A DNA stretch of 64,000 nt from Arthrobacter agilis (GCF_030816075.1 NZ_JAUSXO010000001.1:2046001-2110000), one strand, 5' to 3'. Shown: positions 8,164 through 17,801, numbered from the stretch's first letter. Translations and numbers: made by a program. Notes: generated by a model from the sequence alone, not told the origin.

Positions 8164-9029
8164 CGTGGTGTCTCTTCCGTCGTCGTGGCCGGGCGCTGGG
8201 AGGCGAGGACGGCGCTCGTCGCGCGGTCGCGTCCGCCGAGATCCTGGTGGGTGGTCACGGTGCTCCACGAGCCCGTGTGCTCGAGGAACGCGGCGATCCA
8301 GGGCGCCTGGACCTCGGCGTGCTCCATCACGAAGTAGCCGCCGGGCCTCAGCAGGCGGGCGGCGGTGCGCGCGGCGGCACGCGGGAGGTCCATGCCGTCC
8401 GCTCCCCCGCCGTACAGCGCCATGCGCGGATCGTGCTCCGCCACCTCGGGTTCCAGCGGCACGGCGTCCGCTGGGATGTAGGGCGGGTTGGACACGACGA
8501 TGTCGAACGAGCCGTCGTGCTCGGGGAGGGCAGTGGCGAGGTCGCCCTGGACGAGGTGGACGCCGAAGGGCTCGAGGTTGGGCCCGGCCCAGGCGAGGGC
8601 GAGGTCGCTGAGTTCGACGGCGAAGACGTCCGCCCCGGGCACCTCGTCCGCGACGGCCGCGGCGATGGCGCCGCTGCCGGTGCCGAGGTCCACGATCTTC
8701 GGGGCGTCGAGACCGGCGGCGCGGTCGATCACGAGCTGCGCGACCGTCTCGGTCTCGGGCCGCGGGACGAACACACCGGGCCCGACGGACAGTTCGACGT
8801 GACGGAACGACGCCCTCCCCGTGAGGTGCTGCAGGGGGACGCGGCGGGCGCGTTCGTCGACGAGCGCCCCGTACCCCTCGGGGGCCGCAGCCCCGGTGAG
8901 GGCCAGGGCTCGCAGCCGTCCGCGGGACACGCCGAGCAGGTGCGCGGCCAGGAGTTCGGCGTCGACGCGGGGGCTCGGGACGCCGGCGTCGCGGAGCTGC
9001 CGTTCGGCCGCCCGCAGGGCCTCCTCCAC
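8160..9029 (-). CDS. prmC: Peptide chain release factor N5-glutamine methyltransferase
   Basis: A 289-residue SAM-dependent enzyme that methylates the Gln of the GGQ motif in release factors. It shows an N-terminal helical domain, the link VPRPETE at about 88-94, the SAM motif VDLGTGSGAIA at 113-123 and the diagnostic NPPY at 181-184. The GTG start lies two bases after the stop of prfA, its substrate gene, which is the universal prfA-prmC order. A following glycosyltransferase overlaps its stop. Length and motifs are normal. Confidence 0.95.
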   Translation of the reverse strand: MEEALRAAERQLRDAGVPSPRVDAELLAAHLLGVSRGRLRALALTGAAAPEGYGALVDERARRVPLQHLTGRASFRHVELSVGPGVFVPRPETETVAQLVIDRAAGLDAPKIVDLGTGSGAIAAAVADEVPGADVFAVELSDLALAWAGPNLEPFGVHLVQGDLATALPEHDGSFDIVVSNPPYIPADAVPLEPEVAEHDPRMALYGGGADGMDLPRAAARTAARLLRPGGYFVMEHAEVQAPWIAAFLEHTGSWSTVTTHQDLGGRDRATSAVLASQRPATTTEETPR

Positions 9030-9031
9030 GC

Positions 9032-10111
9032 CTACTCGTCCGCGCCGATGGCGTCGAGGCGGGCCTGCTCGTCCATCTCGATCGCCGACTGCACCACGGG
9101 TTCGAGATCACCGTTCATGACGGCGTCGAGGTTGTACGCCTTATAGCCCGTGCGGTGGTCGGCGACCCGGTTCTCCGGGTAGTTGTAGGTCCGGATGCGC
9201 TCCGAGCGGTCCATGGTGCGGATCTGCGACTTCCGGATGTCGGAGTTCGCGGCGTCGATCTTCTCCTGCTCGTGGGCGAGGATCCGCGAACGCAGCACGC
9301 GCATCGCGGCCTCGCGGTTCTGCAGCTGCGACTTCTCGTTCTGCATCGCGACCACGATCCCGGTGGGGAGGTGCGTGATGCGGACGGCGGAGTCGGTGGT
9401 GTTCACGGACTGCCCGCCCGGACCCGAGGACCGGTACACGTCGATCTTCAGGTCGTTCTGGCTGATCTCGACCTCTTCCGGCTCGTCGACCTCGGGCAGC
9501 ACGAGGACGCCCGCGGCGGAGGTGTGGATGCGGCCCTGCGACTCGGTGACGGGTACGCGCTGCACGCGGTGCACGCCGCCCTCGAACTTGAGCCGGGCGT
9601 ACACGCCCTCGGCGGGATCGTTCGAGGAGCCCTTGATGGCCATCTGCACGTCCTTGTAGCCGCCGAGGTCGGACTCGGTCGCCGAGATCAGCTCCGTCTT
9701 CCAGCCGCGCGACTCGGCATAGCGTGCGTACATGCGCAGCAGGTCGCCGGCGAACAGGGCCGCCTCGTCGCCGCCCTCGCCACCCTTGACCTCGATGATG
9801 ACGTTGCGGCCGTCGTTGGGGTCCCGGGGGATGAGCAGGCGCCGCAGCCGCTCCTGCGCCGTGGCGAGCTGCTGCTCGAGGACGGGCACCTCGGCGGCGA
9901 ACTCGGGGTCCTCGGAGGCCATCTCGCGGGCCGCCTGGAGATCGTCGTCGAGCGCGCTCCAGCGGTTGTGGGCATCGACGATGCGCCCGAGTTCCGCGTA
10001 CCGGCGGCCGAGCCTGCGGGCCAGCGCCTGGTCGGCGTGGACGGCGGGATCGGCGAGCTGGTCCTGCAGCTCGGAGTGTTCGTCGAGCAGTCCCTGGATG
10101 GACTCAAACAT
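9032..10111 (-). CDS. prfA: Peptide chain release factor 1
   Basis: A 359-residue RF1 that recognises UAA and UAG stop codons in the ribosomal A site and triggers peptide release. The codon-recognition PxT element appears as PVT at 187-189, and the catalytic GGQ at 232-234 lies in [17 protein letters not shown]. The ATG has AGAGG eight bases upstream. It sits 183 bases downstream of rho behind a strong hairpin, so it may have its own promoter. prmC follows immediately. Confidence 0.96.
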   Translation of the reverse strand: MFESIQGLLDEHSELQDQLADPAVHADQALARRLGRRYAELGRIVDAHNRWSALDDDLQAAREMASEDPEFAAEVPVLEQQLATAQERLRRLLIPRDPNDGRNVIIEVKGGEGGDEAALFAGDLLRMYARYAESRGWKTELISATESDLGGYKDVQMAIKGSSNDPAEGVYARLKFEGGVHRVQRVPVTESQGRIHTSAAGVLVLPEVDEPEEVEISQNDLKIDVYRSSGPGGQSVNTTDSAVRITHLPTGIVVAMQNEKSQLQNREAAMRVLRSRILAHEQEKIDAANSDIRKSQIRTMDRSERIRTYNYPENRVADHRTGYKAYNLDAVMNGDLEPVVQSAIEMDEQARLDAIGADE

Positions 10112-10244
10112 CGGGTGTACCTCTTTCGGCGTGTGCAGCCAGTCTACGAAGATCGGGAGGGCAGGGACGACCACTGGTCGGGGCTCGACGCGGTCGTCGC
10201 CGCCGTCGCGGCACGGGGGTGCCGGTTAACGGACGAAGCCGCCC

Positions 10245-10279
10245 GGGACGGGCCGGCCATGATCTGGCCGACCCGTCCC
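10245..10279 (-). terminator. Hairpin between rho and prfA
   Basis: Arms at 10245-10259 and 10265-10279 pair 14 of 15 bases around a five-base loop (TGATC). It lies just after the rho stop codon on the minus strand. No U-run follows, so it may stabilise the rho mRNA end or attenuate readthrough into prfA rather than be a canonical terminator. Confidence 0.6.
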
Positions 10280-10294
10280 GAACGGCTGCCGTTC

Positions 10295-12457
10295 CTAGTC
10301 GGAGTCCTTGGAGCCCAGGGTGGTCTTCTGGACCTGCATCAGGAACTCGACGTTGGACTGCGTCTCCCGGATCTTGTTGGTGAGCAGCTCGAGTGCCTGC
10401 TGGGTCTCCAGACCCGACAGCACGCGGCGCAGCTTCCACATGATCTTGACCTCGTCGGGCGAGAGCAGGTTCTCCTCGCGCCGGGTACCGGACGCGTTGA
10501 CGTCCACGGCGGGGAAGATGCGCTTGTCGGCGAGGCTGCGCGAGAGGCGGAGCTCCATGTTGCCGGTGCCCTTGAACTCCTCGAAGATGACCTCGTCCAT
10601 CTTGGAGCCGGTCTCCACGAGCGCGGTGGCGAGGATGGTGAGCGAGCCACCGTTCTCGATGTTGCGCGCGGCACCGAAGAAGCGCTTCGGCGGGTACAGC
10701 GCGGCCGAGTCGACACCACCGGAGAGGATCCGGCCCGACGCCGGGGCGGCCAGGTTGTAGGCGCGTCCGAGGCGGGTCATCGAGTCGAGCAGCACGACGA
10801 CGTCCATGCCCATCTCCACGAGGCGCTTGGCACGCTCGATGGAGAGTTCGGCGACCGTGGTGTGGTCGTCGGCGGGGCGGTCGAACGTCGAGGCGATGAC
10901 CTCGCCCTTGACCGTGCGCTGCATGTCCGTGACTTCTTCGGGACGCTCGTCGACCAGGACCATCATGAGGTGGACCTCAGGATTGTTGATCGTGATGGCG
11001 TTCGCGATCGCCTGCAGGATGAGCGTCTTGCCGGCCTTCGGCGGGGACACGATCAGGCCACGCTGGCCCTTGCCGATCGGGGCCACGAGGTCGATCACGC
11101 GGGGGCCGATCTTCTTCGGGTCCGTCTCGAGGCGCAGGCGGTCCGAGGGGTAGAGCGGGACGAGCTTCGCGAACTCGACGCGGTCCTTGAGGTCCTCGGC
11201 GGGCTTGCCGTTCACCGAGGTGACGCGCACCAGGGCGTTGAACTTCTGGCGTGCGCTGGCCTGGGTCTCGCCCTCGCGGGGAGCACGGATGGCGCCGACG
11301 ACGGCGTCGCCCTTGCGCAGATTGTGCTTCTTGACCTGGGCGAGCGACACGTAGACGTCGTTCGGACCCGGCAGGTAGCCGGAGGTGCGCACGAAGGCGT
11401 AGTTCTCGAGGACGTCGAGGATGCCGGCGACCGGCAGCAGGACGTCGTCCTCCGTGACCTCGACGTCGTCGACGTCCGGCTGGTTGCGTCCGCGGCGGCG
11501 GTCGTTGCGCTCGTTGCGGTCGTTGCGGTCGCGGAAGCGGCTGTTGCGGTCCTCGGGGCCGTTGCCCCCGGGGCCGCCGTTGCGGTTCGCGCGGTTGCGG
11601 CGGTTGCGGCCGCGGCCCTCGTCGTCGTTCGCGCCGTTGCCGCGGTTGTCGCTGCGCTCGCTGCCGTTGCGGCCGTTGTCGAACTGGGTGTCGCTGTTCG
11701 AGCCGTTGGAGCCGTTGGAGCCGTTGGAGCCGTTGTTCGAACCGTTGGAGCGATCGTCGTCGCGTCCGTTGCGTGACCGGGTGCGGCGCTCGTTGCGGCC
11801 CTCGCCCTGCTGGCCGGACTGCGTGTCGGCCTGGGACTCGCCCTGGCCGGCGTTCTGGGTCTCGCCCTGGCCGTTCTGCGTGTCGGCCTGACCGGACTGC
11901 GCGTCCGAGCGGTCCTCGCCGCGACGGTTGCGGCGGTTGCGCTGGTTGCGTCCTCCGCTGTCGCGGTCGCCGCGGTCCTGCTGCTCGTCCGCCGGGGTGT
12001 CCTCGGCGGTGCGGGACGGTGCCTCGACCTGCTCGCCCGGCACGACGGCGTCCGGGGCGGGGGTGGACACGACGCCGTCACTGCCTGCGCGGCGGTTGCG
12101 GTTGCGGGTCCGCGGCTGGCGCTCGGCGGGGGCGGACTGGTCGTCCTGCGGCCGGTCCTCGGCCGCGGCGGGCGTGCCCACGACGGCGGGGCGCTCGGCG
12201 TCGGCGGTGTGCTCGCTGCGGACGCTGGGGGTCTTCTGGCGATCGGCGACGGCGGAACCGCGCTGGTGGTCGGAGATCGCGGACACGAGGTCGCTCTTGC
12301 GCATCCTCGATCCGCCGGTGATCCCGAGCTGGCCGGCAAGGGCCTGGAGCTGGGCGAGCTTCAGGCCCGCGAGGCCGCTGCTCTTGGAAGTTGTTGCGCC
12401 GGTTGCTTCAGCGTCTTGGGTTGCCACACCTGGTAACAGGTCAGTGGTGTCAGTCAC
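10295..12457 (-). CDS. rho: Transcription termination factor Rho with large Arg/Asn/Gly-rich insertion
   Basis: A 720-residue hexameric RNA helicase that terminates transcription. Residues 30-65 form the N-terminal helical SAP-like part (GLKLAQLQALAGQLGI). Residues ~70-335 are a low-complexity insertion rich in Arg, Asn, Asp, Gln and Gly, including four NGS units. The cold-shock-like RNA-binding domain starts near 340 (LPVAGILDVLENYAFVRTSG), and the Walker A is SPPKAGKT at 471-478. E. coli Rho has about 420 residues; long insertions are known in high-GC actinobacteria such as Micrococcus. The GTG start has AAGGA six bases upstream. A long leader of about 230 nt precedes it. Confidence 0.95.
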   Translation of the reverse strand: MTDTTDLLPGVATQDAEATGATTSKSSGLAGLKLAQLQALAGQLGITGGSRMRKSDLVSAISDHQRGSAVADRQKTPSVRSEHTADAERPAVVGTPAAAEDRPQDDQSAPAERQPRTRNRNRRAGSDGVVSTPAPDAVVPGEQVEAPSRTAEDTPADEQQDRGDRDSGGRNQRNRRNRRGEDRSDAQSGQADTQNGQGETQNAGQGESQADTQSGQQGEGRNERRTRSRNGRDDDRSNGSNNGSNGSNGSNGSNSDTQFDNGRNGSERSDNRGNGANDDEGRGRNRRNRANRNGGPGGNGPEDRNSRFRDRNDRNERNDRRRGRNQPDVDDVEVTEDDVLLPVAGILDVLENYAFVRTSGYLPGPNDVYVSLAQVKKHNLRKGDAVVGAIRAPREGETQASARQKFNALVRVTSVNGKPAEDLKDRVEFAKLVPLYPSDRLRLETDPKKIGPRVIDLVAPIGKGQRGLIVSPPKAGKTLILQAIANAITINNPEVHLMMVLVDERPEEVTDMQRTVKGEVIASTFDRPADDHTTVAELSIERAKRLVEMGMDVVVLLDSMTRLGRAYNLAAPASGRILSGGVDSAALYPPKRFFGAARNIENGGSLTILATALVETGSKMDEVIFEEFKGTGNMELRLSRSLADKRIFPAVDVNASGTRREENLLSPDEVKIMWKLRRVLSGLETQQALELLTNKIRETQSNVEFLMQVQKTTLGSKDSD
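11700..11750. repeat. Tandem 9-bp repeat inside rho
   Basis: The unit TTGGAGCCG (plus-strand reading) is repeated about four times in a row, followed by diverged copies. It encodes the SNG repeats of the Rho insertion. Such a run can gain or lose units by slippage without breaking the frame. Confidence 0.75.
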
Positions 12458-12822
12458 GAAGGATCCTTCCCCCTCGTCGGGCGGCCACCTGATCGGTGGT
12501 CCGCGGTGGTTTGCCCCGAGCCGCATGGGAAGCGGGCGGGGTTCAGTCGGGCCGGATGCGATCCGGCTCAGGCTGGGTCTGCTGGGAGCCTGAGGATGTC
12601 GTTGTGCGGGAGGTGGGTCCGCACGCACAAAGATAAGGTCGGAGGCTACACCTGAGGATGTGCTACTGCCGGTCGGACCTGCAGTTTCGCGGCGGTCTAG
12701 AGATGAGGACGCCCAGTTCAACAGCACGCGGTGCCTGATGTGGGACACGGTGTCTGCTGAAAGACACGGTCATTGCTTGAGACACACTGGTTCCGATGGG
12801 GGCATGACGCCCCCGGCGGTTC
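12458..12822. other. Intergenic region between thrB and rho (365 bp), rho leader
   Basis: No gene is supported here. On the minus strand it holds a small hairpin after thrB (arms 12798-12803 and 12809-12814, GGGGGC/GCCCCC) without a U-run. A second hairpin lies at 12750-12767 (GTGTCT/AGACAC), followed by a candidate promoter at 12694-12721 and a leader of about 230 nt. Long leaders before rho are a known site of Rho autoregulation in other bacteria; here that is inference. Confidence 0.55.
12694..12721 (-). promoter_or_regulatory. Candidate rho promoter
   Basis: On the minus strand TTGAAC at 12721-12716 is followed after 16 bases by TAGACC at 12699-12694, a fair match to the housekeeping -35/-10 consensus. 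It would start a transcript about 230 nt before the rho start codon. Confidence 0.45.
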
Positions 12823-13812
12823 CTACCCTTGGTGCACTCCCACTTTAGCACCTTCCCGCTGCACAGCGAGCCTGACCACGCGCCACATCCCCGGCGTGTC
12901 GCCGCGTCCGAGCAGGTCGTGGAGCGCCTCTTCCGCCGCCCGCGCCCCGGACTCCCCGACGGCGATGGTCAGGACGCTGGGACCGGCCCCCGAGATGGTG
13001 CTCGCGAAGCCGGCCGAGCGCAGTGCGCGCAGCAGCGTGGCGCTCGGCAGCATGGCCTGGGCCCGGTAGTCCTGGTGCAGCGCGTCCTGCGTGGCGGCGA
13101 ACAGCAGGGACGGATCGGCCCCGAGCGCGTGCACGAGGAGCGCGGCGCGTCCCGCGTTCGCGGCGGCGCTCCGATGGGACACCGACGCCGGCAGGAGCGC
13201 GCGGGCGCTGTCCGTCGACAGGGCCAGGTCGGGGATGGCGAGGACGGGGACGATGTCCGGGCGCACCTCGACCCGCGTGCTGTGGAAGGCGTGGCCGCTC
13301 TCCCAGGAGATGGCGAGCGACCCCTGCAGCGCCGGGGCCACGTTGTCCGGGTGGCCCTCGATGGCCGCCGCCCACTGCAGGAGGTGTGCGGCATCGAACT
13401 GCTCCGCGGGGGGCAGGAGCGCGTTGCCGGCGAGGACGCCGGCCACGATGGCCGCCGCCGAGGAACCCATGCCCCGGCCGTGCGGGATGACGTTCGTGGT
13501 GTCGAGCTCCAGCCCGGGCGCCCGCCGTCCGGCGTGGTGCAGCGTGCTGATGAGCGACTTCGCGACGAGGTGGGTCTCGTCGGTCGGCAAACCGGCCACG
13601 CCCTCCCCCGTGGCCCGCACGATCGTGGTGCCGGACGTCGTCGTGCGCACCCGCACGGTGTCCTGCAGCGTCAGTGCGAGACCGAGGGAGTCGAAGCCCG
13701 GGCCGAGGTTCGCGCTCGTGGCGGGAACGGTGACCTCGACGTCCTGGCCTGCCTCGACGGCGGGGAGGTCGAGCACCTCGGCCGGCACCGGGGCGGCGTG
13801 CAGCCCGGCCAC
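12823..13812 (-). CDS. thrB: Homoserine kinase
   Basis: A 329-residue GHMP-family kinase that phosphorylates homoserine with ATP, the penultimate step of threonine synthesis. Visible are VPATSANLGPGFDSLGLAL near 29-47, the glycine-rich ATP loop PHGRGMGSSAAA at about 116-127, and STISGAGPSVL in the C-terminal part. The GTG start is one base from the thrC stop. It is the last gene of the argS-lysA-hom-thrC-thrB run. Length is normal for the family (~300-330). Confidence 0.95.
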   Translation of the reverse strand: MAGLHAAPVPAEVLDLPAVEAGQDVEVTVPATSANLGPGFDSLGLALTLQDTVRVRTTTSGTTIVRATGEGVAGLPTDETHLVAKSLISTLHHAGRRAPGLELDTTNVIPHGRGMGSSAAAIVAGVLAGNALLPPAEQFDAAHLLQWAAAIEGHPDNVAPALQGSLAISWESGHAFHSTRVEVRPDIVPVLAIPDLALSTDSARALLPASVSHRSAAANAGRAALLVHALGADPSLLFAATQDALHQDYRAQAMLPSATLLRALRSAGFASTISGAGPSVLTIAVGESGARAAEEALHDLLGRGDTPGMWRVVRLAVQREGAKVGVHQG

Positions 13813-13813
13813 G

Positions 13814-14917
13814 TCAGTCCTCGAGCCCGAGCGCGGCGGCGACGCTGACGACGTCGAACTCCACCTTGGTGGGCTCGACGTCCGAGCCGTCCGCCATGCG
13901 CAGCGCCCACTGCGGGTCCTTCAGGCCGTGGCCCGTCACGGTGATGACGATGGTCTTCCCGGTGGGCACGAGGCCCTCCGCGTGCTTCTTGATGAGTCCC
14001 GCCACGCCGGCCGCCGAGGCGGGCTCCACGAAGACGCCCTCGCGGGCGGACAGCCAGCGGTGCGCGTCGAGGATCTCCTCGTCCGTCACGGCGTCGATGA
14101 GCCCGCCGGACTCGTCCCGCGCGGCGACGGCGAAGTCCCAGGACGCGGGATTGCCGATGCGGATGGCGGTCGCGATGGTGTCCGGCTCGGTGACGGGGTG
14201 GCCCTTCACCAGCGGCGACGCGCCCTCGGCCTGGAAGCCCCACATGATGGGCGTGCGCGTGGCGACAGCGGGGAGCTCGCCGTGCTCCAGGGAGGCGTAA
14301 GGCGCCGCGTACTCCTTGTAGCCCTTCCAGTACGCGCTGATGTTCCCGGCGTTCCCCACCGGCATGAGGTGGTAGTCGGGGGCGTCGCCCAGGGTGTCGA
14401 CGACCTCGAAGGCGGCCGTCTTCTGGCCCTCGAGCCGCGCCGGATTGACCGAGTTCACGAGGAACACCGGGTACGCCTCGGAGAGCTTCCGGGCCACGTC
14501 GAGGCAGTTGTCGAAGTTCCCGTTGACCTGCAGGAGCTGCGCACCGTGGGCGATCGCCTGGCTCAGCTTGCCCATGGAGATCTTGCCGTCCGGCACGAGC
14601 ACGGCACACGTGATGCCGGCCTGCGTGGCGTAGGCCGCGGCGGACGCGGAGGTGTTGCCCGTCGACGCGCAGACCACGGCCTTGGCACCGGCGGCGACGG
14701 CGGCGGTCATCGCCATGGTCATGCCGCGGTCCTTGAAGGACCCCGTGGGGTTCATGCCCTCCACCTTGAGGTAGACGGTGGATCCGGTCAGTTCGGACAG
14801 GTGCCGGGCATGCACGAGGGGCGTGCCGCCCTCACCGAGGGTGATGACCTCGGTGGCGTCGGTGACGGGCAGGCGGTCGGCGTATTCGCGGATGACTCCG
14901 CGCCACTGGTGGGCCAC
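13814..14917 (-). CDS. thrC: Threonine synthase
   Basis: A 367-residue PLP enzyme converting O-phosphohomoserine to threonine. The PLP lysine is Lys62 in [10 protein letters not shown] (58-67), [13 protein letters not shown] binds the cofactor phosphate, and EGGTPLVHA lies near 29-37. It is the short class found in actinobacteria and plants. Its GTG directly abuts the hom stop codon with no spacer (TAAGTG), so it is translated from the same message. Confidence 0.95.
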   Translation of the reverse strand: MAHQWRGVIREYADRLPVTDATEVITLGEGGTPLVHARHLSELTGSTVYLKVEGMNPTGSFKDRGMTMAMTAAVAAGAKAVVCASTGNTSASAAAYATQAGITCAVLVPDGKISMGKLSQAIAHGAQLLQVNGNFDNCLDVARKLSEAYPVFLVNSVNPARLEGQKTAAFEVVDTLGDAPDYHLMPVGNAGNISAYWKGYKEYAAPYASLEHGELPAVATRTPIMWGFQAEGASPLVKGHPVTEPDTIATAIRIGNPASWDFAVAARDESGGLIDAVTDEEILDAHRWLSAREGVFVEPASAAGVAGLIKKHAEGLVPTGKTIVITVTGHGLKDPQWALRMADGSDVEPTKVEFDVVSVAAALGLED

Positions 14918-16249
14918 TTAGATTCCCTCTACTCGGAGCACGGACGAGACGGCGGTGATGACCTCGAGCGCGGCGACCTGCTTCACGGTCGCCGCGAGGG
15001 ACGCCTCCGGAGCGCGGTGCGTGACGATCCGCAGCTCGGCGGTGGTGCCGCCGTCGGGCCCGCCCTGGTGGATGCGCTGGCGCATGGTCTCGATGGAGAC
15101 GCCGTTCTCGGCGAAGATCTGCGCGATGCGGGCGAGGACGCCGGGCTGGTCGGCGACCTCCAGCCCGATGCAGTAGCTGGTGCGCACGGTGTCGATGCTC
15201 AGCGGCGGTACGTGGCCCGTGGTGGTCTCGGTCCGGCCGGGACCGCCGAGCACCATCCGCCGGGCGGCGCTGACGACGTCGCCCAGGACGGCGGAGGCCG
15301 TCGGGGTGCCGCCGGCGCCCTGGCCGTAGAACATGAGCTCGCCGGCATTCTCCGCCTCGATGAACACGGCGTTGAACGCGCCGCGGACTGCGGCCAGCGG
15401 GTGGGAGCGGGGCAGCAGGGTGGGGTGCACGCGGACGCCGACGCCCGCCGCCCCCGCCTCGTCGGTGAGCATCTCCGCGATGGCCAGCAGCTTGATGACG
15501 TAGCCGTCCTCCGCGGCGGCCGCGATGTCGTCGGCGGTGACCGACGTGATGCCCTCGCAGTGGACGTTCTCCAGGGCGAACCGCGTGTGGAACGACAGCG
15601 AGGCGAGGATGGCGGCCTTCGCGGCGGCGTCGTGGCCCTCGACGTCGGCCGTCGGGTCCGCCTCGGCGTAGCCGAGGTCCTGGGCGGCCTTCAGCGCATC
15701 CGCGAAGGAGGCTCCCGTGGAGTCCATCTGGTCGAGGATGTAGTTGGTGGTGCCGTTGACGATCCCGAGCACGCGCGTGATGCGGTCGCCGGAGAGGCTG
15801 TCGCGGATGGGGCGGAGGATCGGGATGGCGCCCGCCACCGCGGCCTCGTAGGAGAGCTGCACGCCCGCGGCGTCGGCCTGCTCGTAGAGCTCGGGGCCGT
15901 CCTGCGCGAAGAGCGCCTTGTTGCCGCTGACCACTGTGGCGCCGTGGCCGATCGCCCGGAGGATCAGCGACTTGGCCGGCTCGATCCCGCCCATGAGCTC
16001 GATGACGATATCGGCGTCCTCGACGAGTGCCTCGGCGTCCGTCGTGAGGAGCCCGGCCGGCAGGTCGACGTCGCGGGGGGCGTCGAGGCTGCGGACGGCG
16101 ACGCCGGTGAGCTGGAGCGGGGCGCCGGCGCGGCGGCCGAGGTTCTCCGCGTCCTCGAGGAGGATGCGGGCGACCTGCGCGCCGACGTTGCCGCAGCCGA
16201 GCAGGGCTACGCGCAGGGGTCCTGCGGAGGGTGTGGCTGGTGAGTTCAT
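14918..16249 (-). CDS. hom: Homoserine dehydrogenase
   Basis: A 443-residue NAD(P)-dependent enzyme reducing aspartate semialdehyde to homoserine, the branch toward threonine and methionine. The N-terminal Rossmann motif is VALLGCGNVGAQVARIL at 14-30 and the substrate domain has GTTNYILDQM. The C-terminal ~90 residues form an ACT domain (DQPGVLARIAQIFAENGVS) expected to bind threonine for feedback inhibition. The ATG overlaps the lysA stop (ATGA). The adjacent genes make the products of both aspartate branches. Confidence 0.95.
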   Translation of the reverse strand: MNSPATPSAGPLRVALLGCGNVGAQVARILLEDAENLGRRAGAPLQLTGVAVRSLDAPRDVDLPAGLLTTDAEALVEDADIVIELMGGIEPAKSLILRAIGHGATVVSGNKALFAQDGPELYEQADAAGVQLSYEAAVAGAIPILRPIRDSLSGDRITRVLGIVNGTTNYILDQMDSTGASFADALKAAQDLGYAEADPTADVEGHDAAAKAAILASLSFHTRFALENVHCEGITSVTADDIAAAAEDGYVIKLLAIAEMLTDEAGAAGVGVRVHPTLLPRSHPLAAVRGAFNAVFIEAENAGELMFYGQGAGGTPTASAVLGDVVSAARRMVLGGPGRTETTTGHVPPLSIDTVRTSYCIGLEVADQPGVLARIAQIFAENGVSIETMRQRIHQGGPDGGTTAELRIVTHRAPEASLAATVKQVAALEVITAVSSVLRVEGI

Positions 16250-17796
16250 GCTGTCCGTGAGGCTCCTGAATCCGTGGCGGGCTCTGCTTTCCCTGGCGAG
16301 GCGGGCTCGCGCTGGACGTCCCTGCGGAACAGGTCCTCCTCCGTCTCGCCGCGCACGATCAGCCGCGCGACCCCGTCGACGACCGCCACGACCGGCGGAC
16401 GCGTCAGGTAGTTGTAGTTGCTCGAGAGCACCCAGCAGTAGGCCCCGGTGCCCGGGACGGCGAGGAGGTCACCGGCCCCGATGTCCTCGGGGAGGTAGAC
16501 GTCCCGCACCACGATGTCACCGCTCTCGCAGTGTTTGCCAACCACGCGCGAGAGCACGGGGGCCGCCTCGGGTGTCCGTGAGGCCAGGACGGCCGAGTAA
16601 TCCGCGCCGTAGAGCACCGGACGGGGGTTGTCGCTCATGCCGCCGTCCACCGACACATAGCGCCGCGGGTGCGTAACGGAAGTGTCCTCGAGGACCTCGG
16701 AGCCGTTGGCCGCCGCGTCCACGCGGACCGTCTTGGTGGTGCCGGCGGTGTAGAGGGTGAACGTGCTCGGGCCCACGATGGCCCGGCCGGGCTCGATCGA
16801 GATGCGGGGCACGGCCAGTCCCAGGTCCCGGCACGTCGCCCCGACGACGGCGGCCATCGCCTGCGCGATCTCCCGGGCGGGACGCGGCTCGTCGGCCTCG
16901 GTGTAGGCGATGCCGTAGCCGCCGCCGAGGTCGAGCTCGGGCAGTTCGACGCCGTGCCGGTCGCGGACCTCCGCCAGGAAGCCGAGCAGCCGCTGTGCGG
17001 CGAGTTCGAAGCCTTCCGGCTCGAAGATCTGCGACCCGATGTGGCAGTGCACGCCGAGGAGCTCGATGCCGGGGTGGGCCAGGGCGTCGGCGACGGCGCG
17101 GGCGGCCGGCGAGGAGGCGTCGTCACCGCCGCTCCCCTGCCCCGGGCCCTGGTCGGTGGTCAGGGAGAGGCCGAACTTCTGGTCCTCGTGGGCCGTGGCG
17201 ATGAACTCGTGCGTGTGCGCGTGGACGCCGGGCGTGAGGCGCAGCATGACGTTGGCCGTCCGTCCGCGCTGCACGGCGAGGTCGCCGACGAGCGCGACCT
17301 CCTGGATGCTGTCGACGACGATCCGGCCGAGGCCGGCGTCGATGGCGCGGACGATCTCGGCGGCGGACTTGTTGTTCCCGTGCAGGCCCAGCCGGGAGCC
17401 CGGCAGGCCCGCGCGGAGGGCGACGGCGAGCTCGCCGCCCGAGCAGGTGTCGAGCCCGAGGCCCTCCTCCCGGACCCAGTGGGCCACCTCGGTGCAGAGG
17501 AACGACTTGCCCGCGTAGAACACGTCCACGCCACCGCAGAGGTCGGCGAAGGCCTCGTCGAACGCGTCGCGGAACGTCGCGGCACGGGTGCGGAAGTCGC
17601 GCTCGGACACGACGAACAGCGGGGTGCCGTACTGCGCGGCGAGGTCGGTCACGGGCACGCCGTCGACCCGGACGACGCCATCGGCCCCGCGGTCGACGTC
17701 CTCGGCCCACAGTTTCGCGTCGAGCCGTGCCTGGTCGGCGGGTACGGACAGCCACTCCGGTGCGAGCGGCGATGCCTGGGCGGATGTCATCGCCAT
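16246..17796 (-). CDS. lysA: Diaminopimelate decarboxylase
   Basis: A 516-residue fold-III PLP decarboxylase making L-lysine from meso-diaminopimelate. The PLP lysine is Lys97 in VFYAGKSFLC, HCHIGSQIF follows, and GKHCESGDIV carries the Cys-Glu-Ser-Gly-Asp site supplied to the partner subunit. The protein is somewhat long because of a Gly/Ser/Asp-rich loop (GQGSGGDDASS) and a C-terminal extension. The start is ATG at 17796 with GAGAGGA upstream; an in-frame ATG two codons later is possible. It lies five bases after argS, the conserved actinobacterial argS-lysA pair. Confidence 0.95.
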   Translation of the reverse strand: MAMTSAQASPLAPEWLSVPADQARLDAKLWAEDVDRGADGVVRVDGVPVTDLAAQYGTPLFVVSERDFRTRAATFRDAFDEAFADLCGGVDVFYAGKSFLCTEVAHWVREEGLGLDTCSGGELAVALRAGLPGSRLGLHGNNKSAAEIVRAIDAGLGRIVVDSIQEVALVGDLAVQRGRTANVMLRLTPGVHAHTHEFIATAHEDQKFGLSLTTDQGPGQGSGGDDASSPAARAVADALAHPGIELLGVHCHIGSQIFEPEGFELAAQRLLGFLAEVRDRHGVELPELDLGGGYGIAYTEADEPRPAREIAQAMAAVVGATCRDLGLAVPRISIEPGRAIVGPSTFTLYTAGTTKTVRVDAAANGSEVLEDTSVTHPRRYVSVDGGMSDNPRPVLYGADYSAVLASRTPEAAPVLSRVVGKHCESGDIVVRDVYLPEDIGAGDLLAVPGTGAYCWVLSSNYNYLTRPPVVAVVDGVARLIVRGETEEDLFRRDVQREPASPGKAEPATDSGASRTA

Positions 17797-17801
17797 GACC
17801 G

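Noticed and set aside
11690-11750. Repeat run in rho considered as a mobile or CRISPR element
   Set aside because: It is a tandem 9-bp coding microsatellite inside an intact reading frame.
12458-12748. A 97-residue N-terminal extension of Rho
   Set aside because: Composition is unlike the conserved Rho start, and the GTG at 12457 has an ideal AAGGA; the extension lies over the candidate leader.
13091-16243. A 1050-codon open frame on the plus strand opposite thrB, thrC and hom
   Set aside because: It mirrors well-supported genes on the minus strand and its product is a low-complexity Arg/Gly/Asp/His mix without any domain; long antisense frames are expected at this GC content.
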